The notes below the pieces were generated by a model. That model did no database searches, was not told where the DNA came from, and saw only the letters and a list, made by a program, of their open reading frames with translations. A stretch of 64,000 bases of DNA from Psychrosphaera algicola (GTDB taxonomy: Bacteria; Pseudomonadota; Gammaproteobacteria; Enterobacterales; Alteromonadaceae): the NCBI RefSeq assembly GCF_028401425.1, contig NZ_JAQOMS010000002.1, positions 4,278,001 through 4,342,000 on the forward strand. The letters run 5' to 3'. The number at the start of each line of letters is the position of its first letter. Position 1 is the stretch's first letter. This document shows positions 1 to 9,055 of the stretch, one piece after another. The translations under genes were made by a program, and so were the position numbers.

Positions 1-1401
1 TAATTACAATAGGTCTCTTTTTCAAACTTGATAATTGAGCTGCCAGTTTCGCCGTCTCTGAAGACAAAACCTTGGATAACAACGTGTTCGCCCCCAATGC
101 GCACAGAAATTTCACCATTATTAATAATCGCTTTCCCAGGATGCTCAGCGGCGACTGTAATTGGTTTATCGGCGGTTCCCATGCCTTCAACTCGTAACTC
201 TAGGTCTCCAGAGTAAGTACCATCGGCAAGACATAAGGTATCTCCAGCAACTAAATCTTCTGCTGCATCTTCTAAAGCCGAAACAGAACTTACTGTTTGC
301 GTACAATTTACAACGGGCACTGCATCGGTATATCCGTCGATATGGTTGCCGCCTTCTGCGGCACTAAAGCCATTTGAAGTGCTTACAACGGCTGCGCCTT
401 TTATCGTAATAACCAAATCGGTTGTTGTATTATCTGTCGAAGTTACGGTTATTGTATCGGTAAGCGTATCGTTTTCACCTAATAGAGCTGCTACCGATGA
501 ATTTGTTTCATCAACTGAATATGTCCATTCGCCATTGGCATTTATTGAAAATGTGCCGTAAGTGGTTACGACATCAGTTTGAATTTGAGCTGCACTTTCT
601 CCGTCGTCAGCATCACTAATGGTGATTGTTCCCGTAATATCGTCTGTCGTATCATTTGTAACACTAGCGGTGAGATCACCACTAAAAGTCGCTGCTGAGT
701 TTTGAGCTACAACACCTGAGATAGTGACCGCGATTGTACCTGTTGTGCCATCTGCTGTAGTGATAGTAATAGAGTCAGTTAAGGTGGCTGTCGCAGCGAG
801 TGAAACAACAGCAGCGTTTGTCACGTTCAACTTATAAGTCCAAGGCACCAGTTGTTGTAATTGAAAATGTGCCGTAAGTTGTTTCCATATCCGTTTGCGC
901 TTCAACTTGAGCTTCATCGGTATCAGGGTCGGTAATGGTTAATGAGCCAGTAACGTCATCTACATTATCACTATTGATTGACGCGGTCATATCACCACCG
1001 ATAGAAGCGGCGGTGTTAACAGCAGCAATACCGTTAATGGTCACTTCAATAACGCTAGTAGTACCGTCTTTGGAGGTAATCGTAATAAAATCGGTTAAGG
1101 TTGCATCTGAGGTTAATGAAGTAACGTCGCTATTTGTGACATCTAATTCATAAGTCCATGCGCCCGACTCGGTAATTGAAAAGGTGCCATAGGTTGTTTT
1201 AGTGTTGGTTTGGCTAACAATATTTGCCTCGCCTTCATCTTCATCAATAACCGTCAAAGCGTTGTTTGAATTAGGTACATTGATATCAATTACCGCAGAA
1301 GAAACACCCGAAAATGTCGCTGGTGTATTTTCAGCATCATCACTTGTGCTACAGCCTCCAAGCGCAAGCAATACCAGAGTTGAGAGTAGTTTTTTATCCA
1401 T
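1..1401 (-). CDS. VCBS-repeat lipoprotein with PL6 alginate lyase domain (3' end outside window)
   Basis: The N-terminus has a lipoprotein signal peptide (MDKKLLSTLVLLALGGC, lipobox LGGC), so the protein is probably anchored to the outer membrane. Three VCBS/cadherin-like repeats follow, each marked by TYGTFSI and a W/Y-rich GxWTYxLD strand. From about residue 350 a parallel beta-helix begins (LCLADGTYSG, ADKPITVAAE, RIGGEHVVIQGFVFRDG). It closely resembles the N-terminus of the PL6 lyase encoded at 9056, so polysaccharide lyase family 6 (chondroitinase B/alginate lyase) is the likely assignment. The catalytic Lys/Arg lie beyond position 1 and cannot be checked. The frame breaks near 838: GCCTTGGAC is read where GCC TGG ACT (GAWTY, as in the sister repeats) is expected. 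The gene is divergent from the alginate operon and was probably co-induced with it. The role in initial alginate depolymerisation is inferred. Confidence 0.8.
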
Positions 1402-1717
1402 TATTTGTTCCCTACCTTAATGTGATTGTAATCATGACCTTTTGTGAATCGCGAGCCTGTTATCGCTGGGTAAAATTATCTTTTGCAAAATCATAGAGTG
1501 AGTTTTACTAAAAGCTAATATCATTTTGATTAACCTCTATTTATCAAAATGCTCAACGGATAATGGTCTATTCAAAAGGGCATTTAGTTTTTATTATTTT
1601 TAATTCTCTGACGATTCAATAGTGCGATGTATTGGACGATCAGGAGATAAAAAAATAGCGCTGAATAAATGCAGCGCTATTTTAATATTTTGCTTATCGA
1701 TAAATATCCGTACTCTA
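1402..1717. other. intergenic region between two lipoprotein genes
   Basis: Holds the terminator at 1650-1686 and the probable promoter of the VCBS-PL6 gene. No convincing gene is seen. The rest is AT-rich without a clear repeat. Confidence 0.5.
1650..1686 (-). terminator. rho-independent terminator
   Basis: Stem TAGCGCTG / CAGCGCTA with a 7-base loop lies about 30 bases past the stop of the minus-strand lipoprotein gene. On the minus strand it is followed by a run of T. It separates that gene from the VCBS-PL6 gene downstream. Confidence 0.75.
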
Positions 1718-3034
1718 TTACTCTTTAACTACAACAACTTCAGCTGAGTTAGAGTTATAAGGAGAGTCGGTGTTATCAGTGTCAAGCGATACGCCTTCAG
1801 CATAACCTTCAAAGTCATCTTCGAACGCTACAGTTGTACCTGCTAAGTCAGAGTAGATTTTGATGTTATCAATGTAATATGCAGCAGTTGGCAAAGTTGA
1901 ACCATTGTCGCCCAATTTAAATATCGCATATCGAACACCGGTCATAACATCACTAGGTGAGCTAGATGCAGATGAGAAAGCGTCAGTTGTTACGCTAGTG
2001 CCATTAATCGTAATAGTCACAAGCGGGGTAACCGCATCAGTTGCATCAGATGCATCCCATGTCATTTCAACTTGGTTCCATTGACTAAGGAACAAATGGC
2101 ACTGTTACATCGATGTCATCTTGGTCGCGGATAACAAATTTGTCGGCTTGGATACGTAAATCGACAATCGCATTACTTGTGCTAGTTGATTCACCATAAA
2201 GACCAATGTATGCATCTTTTGCTACGCCCTCTGAGGTTTCAGCCATGTCATCTTTCCAGAATGATACAGTTAGTTTACCTTCAGAAATTGCATCACTAAG
2301 TTTGTAACGTAATTCACCAGCATCATCTGTCATTGAGTCGGTGATTTTTGCCATTTGATTATCAACTGGGTCGACAGGGTCTACCGAGTCACCACCTTTA
2401 GTGACTTCTGCAACTACGGCTTCTGCCGTGTTTGAGTTGTATGGAGACGCAGTATTATCGTCATCTAGTGAATCACCTACGTTGTAACTTTCAAAGTCGT
2501 CTTCAAACGCGACAGTTGTGCCAGCAATATCAGAATAGATTTTAATGTCGTCAATGTAATACGCAGCGCTAGGGATGGTTGAACCATTGTCGCCTAATTT
2601 AAAGATTGCGTAACGAACTCCGCCTAATACGTCACTAGGTGATGAAGACGCTGAAGAAAATGCGTCAGTTGTCACACTTGTACCATTAATCGTAACAGTC
2701 AGCATTGGTGTAACAGTATCTGATGCAGAAGAGGCATCCCATGTCATTTCAACATCTGTCCAAACACTAAGGAGTAAACGGAATCGAAACGTCGATATCG
2801 TCTTGATCTCGAATTACGAATTTGTCAGATTGAATACGCAAATCGATTATTGCATTACTCGTGCTTGTTGATTCACCATATAGTCCGATGTATGCATCTT
2901 TTGCAGTACCGTCTGATGTTTCCGCTTTATCGTCTTTAAAGAATGAAACCGTTAATTTGCCTTCTGAGATAGCATCACTAAGCTTGTATCTTAGTTCACC
3001 AGCATCGTCAGTCATGCTATCTGTGATTTTCGCG
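1718..3034 (-). repeat. tandem intragenic duplication (two ~630-bp units)
   Basis: Unit 1 runs about 3034 to 2407 and unit 2 about 2353 to 1718. The encoded units share long identical stretches such as DAYIGLYGESTSTSNAI and RYAIFKLGDNGST, so the duplication is recent or is being homogenised. Confidence 0.8.
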
Positions 3035-3720
3035 ACCTTAGTTGTAACTGCAACATTAGATACACCGGTAATGGTTACCATTACACTAGACGTTGTACCG
3101 TCCGCTGATGTAATCGTAAGCGTATCGGTTACGGTATCACTTTCGCCATCTAAAGAAGAGATTGTGCTATTTGAAGTATCTAAAGCATATGTCCACTCAC
3201 CAGTTGTAGCGATAGAAAACGTACCGTACATAGCGACAACGTCAGTTTGCGCTTCAAGTACCGCTTCGCCTTCATCGTTATCCGTTACCACTACCGTTCC
3301 CATAACAACATCGGTAATGTTGTTTTTAACAACAGCTGAGCGGTCACCACTAAATGAAGCTGGCGTTGTTAGGCCGATGACGGGATCAGTTTCATTTGAT
3401 TTAATGACTTCAGAAAAGTTGTCATTATCTGTGTAAGAAACGGTAACTGTAATTTCAGCGGTCGCTAGGTCTTCAGTAAGAACCAATGTTTCAGATGTTG
3501 CACCAGAAATAACTACGTCGCCTGCCATCCAAGTGTAGGTAATGTTTGCAGCGTCAACGCCATTAACATCACTAACGGCTGCAGTTAATGTTTCACCTAC
3601 TAAAGCAGTACCTGATAATGTCACTTGGCCAAATGAATTGCCTACTTTTTCAGATGTTGTGTCGTCAGAACAGCCCGCAACTGCTAATGCAATTACAGAC
3701 ATTGCAAATAACTTTTTCAT
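1718..3720 (-). CDS. lipoprotein with Ig-like, VCBS and two tandem ~210-residue repeat domains
   Basis: Starts with a lipoprotein signal (MKKLFAMSVIALAVAGC). It continues with an Ig-like region (about residues 30-115), one VCBS repeat (about 120-220), then two near-identical units of about 210 residues joined by a Gly/Asp/Pro linker (SVDPVDPVDN). Each unit opens with KITDSMTDDAGELRYKLSD and closes with FEDDFE-Y-G-SLD-DN-SPYNSN. The beta-rich composition with aromatic strands suggests a carbohydrate-binding jelly roll, but I do not recognise a named family. There is no catalytic motif. The frame breaks twice at equivalent positions in the two units, near 2773 and 2091. Both read CCTTAGT where CCT GGT is needed (PFTPGVWTDVEMTWD and PFVPGQWNQVEMTWD). 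Its neighbours suggest an alginate-binding surface protein; this is inference. Confidence 0.72.
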
Positions 3721-3956
3721 TATAGTCTTCCTGTTGATTTTATATTTTTATGTCAATACTTAGAAATTGGTAATTGCCAAATTTCTAACCAATGTGTTTC
3801 CAGTATTAAATTGGAAAACCAGATTGTCAACCAAAATATATGATCATTTTGTCAATCAATAACTATTTGGCAGTGCGGTTTGTAAACCTATAACTAATCT
3901 TGTTTTTGTAGTGCGTTGATTTTATTTGTTAAATTTTATTATTGTTCTTTGCGGTT

Positions 3957-3970
3957 AATGGTTAACCATT
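3957..3970. promoter_or_regulatory. palindromic operator candidate
   Basis: Perfect 14-base palindrome AATGGTTAACCATT. Its TGGTTAACCA core recurs at 4481-4490 next to the receptor promoter. The shared core in one divergent region suggests a dimeric repressor site. Confidence 0.45.
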
Positions 3971-4480
3971 TTTATTTTGGTCGTTACTTTTTTATAAAAA
4001 TAGTAATTTGGTGGTAACTGTTAAAAATATGTCGAACGTAAAAACAAAGGTTCACCAATCTAAAAATAGTAATGTAAACTTCCATTTGGTTTGTTTAAGT
4101 TGTTGTATTTATTGATTATATGTTTTTAATGGGTGGTTTTTATATTTCACTAATAACAGCTGCAATCAAAATTACTTTGTAATAAGTATTGCTTTATTTC
4201 GGTGAGTTTAGGTCTGTCAATTTGGTAAATTAGTATAATAAATGGTCAGTTATTAATGAAGCGATTACGTCTTTTTAATAGATTGATTTGTCGTTTTGAT
4301 AATGATTATTTAGTGAGTTATATAACTTTTTACAAGTCTAAATCACCTGTTTTATTCGTGGGTAATGTGCCTTTTATATTTTTATATTGTTTAAATACAA
4401 GATGTTATAGGGTTTGTTGTCTATGTGGTTAATTGGTAATTTACAATATTGGCTTTTGGTAATAACAATAAAATGACAAA

Positions 4481-4525
4481 TGGTTAACCAAAATGGTTGA
4501 CAATAGTTGGTTATGTTGTTTGAAT
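4481..4525 (+). promoter_or_regulatory. candidate promoter and operator of the alginate TonB receptor gene
   Basis: TGGTTAACCA (4481-4490) sits just upstream of a perfect -35 TTGACA (4497-4502). A -10-like TTGAAT follows at 4519-4524 with a 16-base spacer. The start codon is at 4569. Confidence 0.45.
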
Positions 4526-4568
4526 ACCGTTGTCAATATTATAAAAATAACTATGCGAGAACTTACAA

Positions 4569-7500
4569 ATGGCAACAGTCAACAGGTTAAACAAAATCAG
4601 CCAAGTGTTGCGCCAACACAAAGGCTATCGAAACAACTTAGTATTAACATCTACACTTCTTTCATTATTGTCGTTACCAGCATTTGCTGCTGATGAAGAC
4701 AAAATAGAGTCAGCTGAAGAAATAGAGGTCATTGAGGTACAGGGTTTACGTCAAACAATGACGAAATCACTTAACCGTAAAAAGAACAGTGTTGCGATTG
4801 TAGATGCGGTTGTCGCGGCCGACTTTGGTGAGTTACTCATGGGCTGTCCCTTTCTGATGTTATTGAAAATATTTCAGGTGCGTCTGGCCATAGATTAAAG
4901 GGTAGTCAGAACGAAATTTCAATCCGTGGTCTTGGTTCTTATTGGGGTTACTCAACGTTTAATAACCGCACAATTACGAATGCGGGACCGGGTCGAGCTG
5001 TTAACTTTAAAAAATTCCCTTCTGAATTGGTTGAAGGTGTCACTATATACAAGAGCCAACAGGCAGACTTAGTGGAAGGTGGTACATCAGGTACTATCGA
5101 TGTTAATTCACTGCGTGCGGTTGACTACGGTAAGTCACAAACAACGATTCAAGCTACTGGTATTTATAATTCTTATTACAGCGACGTTGAAGGTGACGTT
5201 TCACCGTTCGGCGCTAAAATTGTTGCTTCAACAGTGCAACAATGGGAAACAGATTCACTTGGCGAAATGGGCTTTACATTTGGTGTTAACCATACACGTT
5301 CTTCTAACCCTGAAGAAAATTATGGCGGTAATTCACAAATGGGTGTTTGTGCATTACGCGATAATGAAGGTAATAATCTAGTAGGTGGTAGCAACTGTGC
5401 TACTGGTCAACAAGGTGTAAGTGCTGGCCGTGTAGGTCGTTCACCAGAACTTGGTATTGATTCGGATGTTGCTGATTTTGACGAAAGCTCCTTGTTCTAT
5501 GTACCAAATGATGCTTATTGGCGTACCGGTGAAGACGAAGATACTCGTACGGGTGCGGTATTTACATTCCAGTGGAAGCCAAACGACGATTTAAACATCA
5601 ACTTTGACTACGAATTCTCAGATCTTGAATACACTGAAAATCGTATGGAATTTGCATTAGATTCACGTCTTGACGATCTTAAAGACCACATCGTAGCTGC
5701 AGACCGTACTTTGCTTTATGCGACTGGTGAAGCACGTCCAACATTGCAAGGTGAAGTGCGAAACCAACTTGATGAATATCGTGGTGGTGGTATCGACATC
5801 GAATATTCACCAACTGATGATTTAACGATTGGTTTAGACTTATCTTATTCTGAATCATATCGTTATCGTCAACGTGATCGTACTAAATTCCGTTCAACAG
5901 AACGTTACAACTACGCTCTTGATTTCCGTGAGCGTAATGTCCCAGAATTAACTTGGTTGGACGACAATCGCTTAGGTCCAGATGACGCAGGTTATGTAGC
6001 ATCAGATGTGTTTGACGCGTCCTACATGAGTAACTTCGTAAATAATGACCATGCTTATGTTGAATACCGTCGTACCCATGAAGAACGTAAAGATGACATA
6101 TTGGCGTTGAACTTTGATGTTGAATACCAATTAGACAACAAATATATTTCAAGCGTTAAAGCGGGCTTCCGTTTTTCTGAAGAACACCTAATTGACTTAG
6201 TTACCAACGATGTTTCATTAGTTATTTCAGACGGTACACAAAGAAATGGCGCTAGTGATAACGAAGATAATAACTGGGACGGTTCTAATCCTGAAGCCAA
6301 CTTAGCTTTAATTAATGGCATTATGGATAACTGTACAAATGACCATGTTAATAATAACTTATTCCAAGAAGAACCAAGGTGCTGGCGGCGATGCAGCGAA
6401 TTTTGCAACGTATGACCATCATTGTTTTATCGGTCAAATTTTAGGTCAACTTCCGGCGCTACAGGAACTGATTATTACGATATTGGCGAACGTGAAGACG
6501 GCCGTGACGGTGCTGACCGTGACGTAACTGAAACCATAACTGCGGGCTATGTTATGGCGAACATTGATACTGAAATTGGCAGCACGCCAGTATTTGGTAA
6601 CGTCGGTGTCCGAGTTGTTAAAACTGAAACACATTCTGACGGTTGGGGTGACAAAGTTCACATCACGTCTAACGAAGAGTTTGGTACATTTGATGCGGTC
6701 ATTAACCCAACAGGTGATCTTGAAGCCATTACTTTGGACTCTGAGTACACAGAAGTATTACCAAGCGCTAACTTAACCTTTATGGTTACTGATGAGTTTT
6801 ATGTTCGTGCCGCGGTATATCGTTCTATGTCGCGCTTCCAAATGAATGCGATGTCAGCTGGGGTAAGTTATGAAACGTGTGAAAATGAAGACGACACAAT
6901 TTGTGACCCAAATACAAATACTGATTATACCGCTGTAATCAGAAGTGGTGATGCAAATGGTAACCATTTGTCGCCATATACAGCGATTAACTACGACTTA
7001 TCACTAGAATATTATCCTTCAGAAGACGCGGCTCTAACAGCTGCCTTCTATAGTAAAACGTTCACCGGTGGCTATGATGTAACAACAGAATCTCGTGACA
7101 TCATTGTTAGTTTAGATGGTGTTGATACTGTTTACCCAAATGTGTCACATCTTGTAAAACAAACGTCTGATGAAGAATCAACGATTCGTGGTGTTGAATT
7201 TACAGGCCAAAAACATTTTGTTGAATTACCAGAACCATTTGATGGTTTAGGTACAAAATTCGCTTGGAACTATGCTGATTCTGATTTTGTAACAGCTGAG
7301 CCTATAGTAGCTCAGGTGTTGTTCCAGATGCCAATTTATTCGGTTTCTCTAAAAACGTAGCATCTGCTTCTGTTTATTGGGAAGGCGACCAAACAACTGT
7401 GCGTTTGATGTGGAAATACCGCTCTAAATACCTACAGCCAAACAGCTTACCGTTCCCTGACCGTTCACATAGATATGTCCAAGATGCAACTTACTTGAAC

Positions 7501-7662
7501 ATGTCTGCGAAATACAAGATCAACTCAAATGTGAGTGTGTTCTTAAAAGGTCTTAACTTAACCAATACACCACAAGTTTATACTCGCGGTAATGACACTA
7601 CGATTGCGGATTATTCGCGCTCAGGTGCTAAGTGGGAATTTGGTATCAAAGCTAAATTCTAA
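4569..7662 (+). CDS. TonB-dependent receptor, probable alginate oligosaccharide transporter
   Basis: Outer-membrane uptake channel for large ligands, energised by TonB-ExbBD. A long N-terminus with a signal segment ending ...LPAFA is followed by an acidic TonB-box-like stretch (EEIEVIEVQGLRQTMTKSL), then the plug (LSLSDVIENISG, EISIRGLGS, VEGVTIYKSQQADLVEGGTSGTIDV) and a barrel ending in the aromatic C-terminal strand KWEFGIKAKF. The reconstructed length is about 1,030 residues, normal for Alteromonadales polysaccharide receptors. Four breaks occur: near 4838 (CTCATGG for CCTGG), 6374 (CCAAGG for CCTGG), about 6437 (TTTTAGG, probably CCAGG) and 7316 (GCTCAGG, probably CCAGG). It opens the plus-strand alginate cluster, which is the main support for the substrate. 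The ATG at 4569 gives the best signal peptide. Confidence 0.85.
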
Positions 7663-7963
7663 TATTGAGTAGACCGGTAAATCGACGTTTAGCTAGAGAT
7701 GGGTTAGAAGTCGATTGAACCAACATTTGTAGTGAATCAAGTTAAGTAAATATAAGGAAACTTTTTAAACAAACACTTGAAAAAGTTTCCAATTTTAAAG
7801 TTCCAGTGAGCTTATAAAACTCACTAAAAAATAGAATGAAGTCCTAGTGACGATAAAAAGTCGAGGTTTCATTAAACCAATTCAATTAACAAATTCATCC
7901 AATTAAGGGTGATAAATTATTCATGCTCAGACAAGCATGCGCTAATATATTTAGGAGTTTAAC
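7663..7963. other. intergenic region with two hairpins
   Basis: Two hairpins lie between the receptor and the reductase gene. One is GGAAACTTTTT / AAAAAGTTTCC (7756-7790). The other is AGTGAG / CTCACT followed by A-rich sequence (7805-7830). No gene is seen. They may terminate or attenuate receptor transcription, or stabilise the receptor mRNA 3' end. Confidence 0.5.
7756..7790 (+). terminator. hairpin after receptor gene (weak terminator or RNA 3' stabiliser)
   Basis: An 11-bp perfect stem, GGAAACTTTTT with AAAAAGTTTCC, around a 13-base loop, followed by a short interrupted T-rich stretch (AATTTTAAAG). The lack of a clean T-run makes full termination doubtful. Confidence 0.45.
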
Positions 7964-8842
7964 ATGTCAAAACCTGTTATTGGTTTCATCGGCCTTGGTC
8001 TTATGGGCGGCAATATGGTCGAAAATTTACAGAAAAAAGGCTATGAGCTTAATGTAATGGACCTTAGTAAAGAAGCTGTCGCAGCATGTGTTGCTCGTGG
8101 CGCTAAAGAAGTTACTTCAGCAAAAGAATTAGCAGAATCAAGTGACATCGTAATGCTTTGTCTTACGACTTCTGCAGTAGTTGAAAAGCTTGTATATGCT
8201 GACAACGGTATCTTAGCCGGAATTAAAGAAGGCGCGGTTTTAGTTGACTTTGGAACATCTATCCCAGCGTCAACTCGTAAAATCGGTGCTGACCTTGCGA
8301 AAAAAGGCGCTGGCATGATCGACGCTCCTCTTGGCCGTACTCCTGCTCACGCTAAAGATGGTTTATTAAACATCATGGCTTCTGGTGATACTGAGACATT
8401 TAACAAAGTTAAATCAGTGTTAGAAGATCAAGGCGAAAACGTATTCCACCTAGGTGCACTTGGCGCAGGTCATACAACTAAATTGATTAATAACTTCATG
8501 GGTATGACTACGGTTTGTGCAATGTCTCAAGCATTTGCTGTTGCTGAACTTGCTGGTGTTGACCGTCAACAACTATTCGACATCATGTCAACGGGTCCTT
8601 CTAACTCTCCGTTCATGCAGTTCTGTAAAAATTACGCTGTCGACAATGTGAGTGACTTAGGTTTCTCAATTGCAAACGCAAACAAAGACTTGGGTTATTT
8701 CCTACAAATGGTGAGTGACTTAGGAACTGAATCTAAAATTGCAGAAGGTTCTTCAGCTAACTTACAAGCTGCATTTGATGCAGGCATGGGTAATGGCAAC
8801 GTTCCAGAAATCTTTGATTACTTCAAGACATTAGAGAAGTAA
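7964..8842 (+). CDS. beta-hydroxyacid dehydrogenase family reductase, probable DEH reductase
   Basis: An NAD(P)-dependent reductase of the 3-hydroxyisobutyrate/tartronate semialdehyde family. The Rossmann motif is GFIGLGLMGGNM near the N-terminus, the substrate-binding segment is DAPLGRTPAHAKDG around residues 120-133, and the catalytic-lysine region is GHTTKLINNFMG around 170. Length is 292 residues, usual for the family. The gene is intact and has a good RBS (AGGAG) before ATG. Known DEH reductases are mostly SDR enzymes. No SDR gene is present here, and this enzyme sits between the receptor and the lyases, so reduction of 4-deoxy-L-erythro-5-hexoseulose uronate to 2-keto-3-deoxygluconate is the likely job. 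Tartronate semialdehyde reduction is the alternative. Confidence 0.75.
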   Translation: MSKPVIGFIGLGLMGGNMVENLQKKGYELNVMDLSKEAVAACVARGAKEVTSAKELAESSDIVMLCLTTSAVVEKLVYADNGILAGIKEGAVLVDFGTSIPASTRKIGADLAKKGAGMIDAPLGRTPAHAKDGLLNIMASGDTETFNKVKSVLEDQGENVFHLGALGAGHTTKLINNFMGMTTVCAMSQAFAVAELAGVDRQQLFDIMSTGPSNSPFMQFCKNYAVDNVSDLGFSIANANKDLGYFLQMVSDLGTESKIAEGSSANLQAAFDAGMGNGNVPEIFDYFKTLEK

Positions 8843-9055
8843 TTTAAAGCAATTATTGTGAGGCGCTTAAAGGGCAAATGCAAAGTCAGAATTAGTAGAC
8901 TAGTATTTGGACTTTAAGGGCCTTAATAACAGCAAGATTTCAACGTAATCAATTACTAAGGTATAGCCAATATTAGACGTGGCTGTATTGTAAACAAAGT
9001 GATGTGGCTTGAATGATTTAACCACAGTAACTTTCACAAATTAAAAGAGCTAACT

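Larger units (their letters stand above)
3721..4568. promoter_or_regulatory. long divergent regulatory region of the alginate locus
   Basis: About 850 bases of AT-rich DNA lie between the minus-strand lipoprotein genes and the plus-strand TonB receptor, with no plausible gene. It contains two oppositely oriented copies of TGGTTGACAAT (plus strand at 4494-4504, minus strand at 3823-3833), each supplying a perfect TTGACA -35 facing its own gene. It also holds a 14-base palindrome AATGGTTAACCATT at 3957-3970 and a 10-base palindrome TGGTTAACCA at 4481-4490. These are candidate operators for an unidentified regulator. Confidence 0.55.

Noticed and set aside
2861..3436. Long plus-strand ORF opposite the VCBS lipoprotein
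   Set aside because: Antisense shadow of a repetitive Ser/Thr/Val-rich gene. No start signal, and low-complexity composition.
5883..6408. Minus-strand ORFs inside the first TonB receptor
   Set aside because: Shadow frames of a conserved receptor-coding strand. No independent coding evidence.
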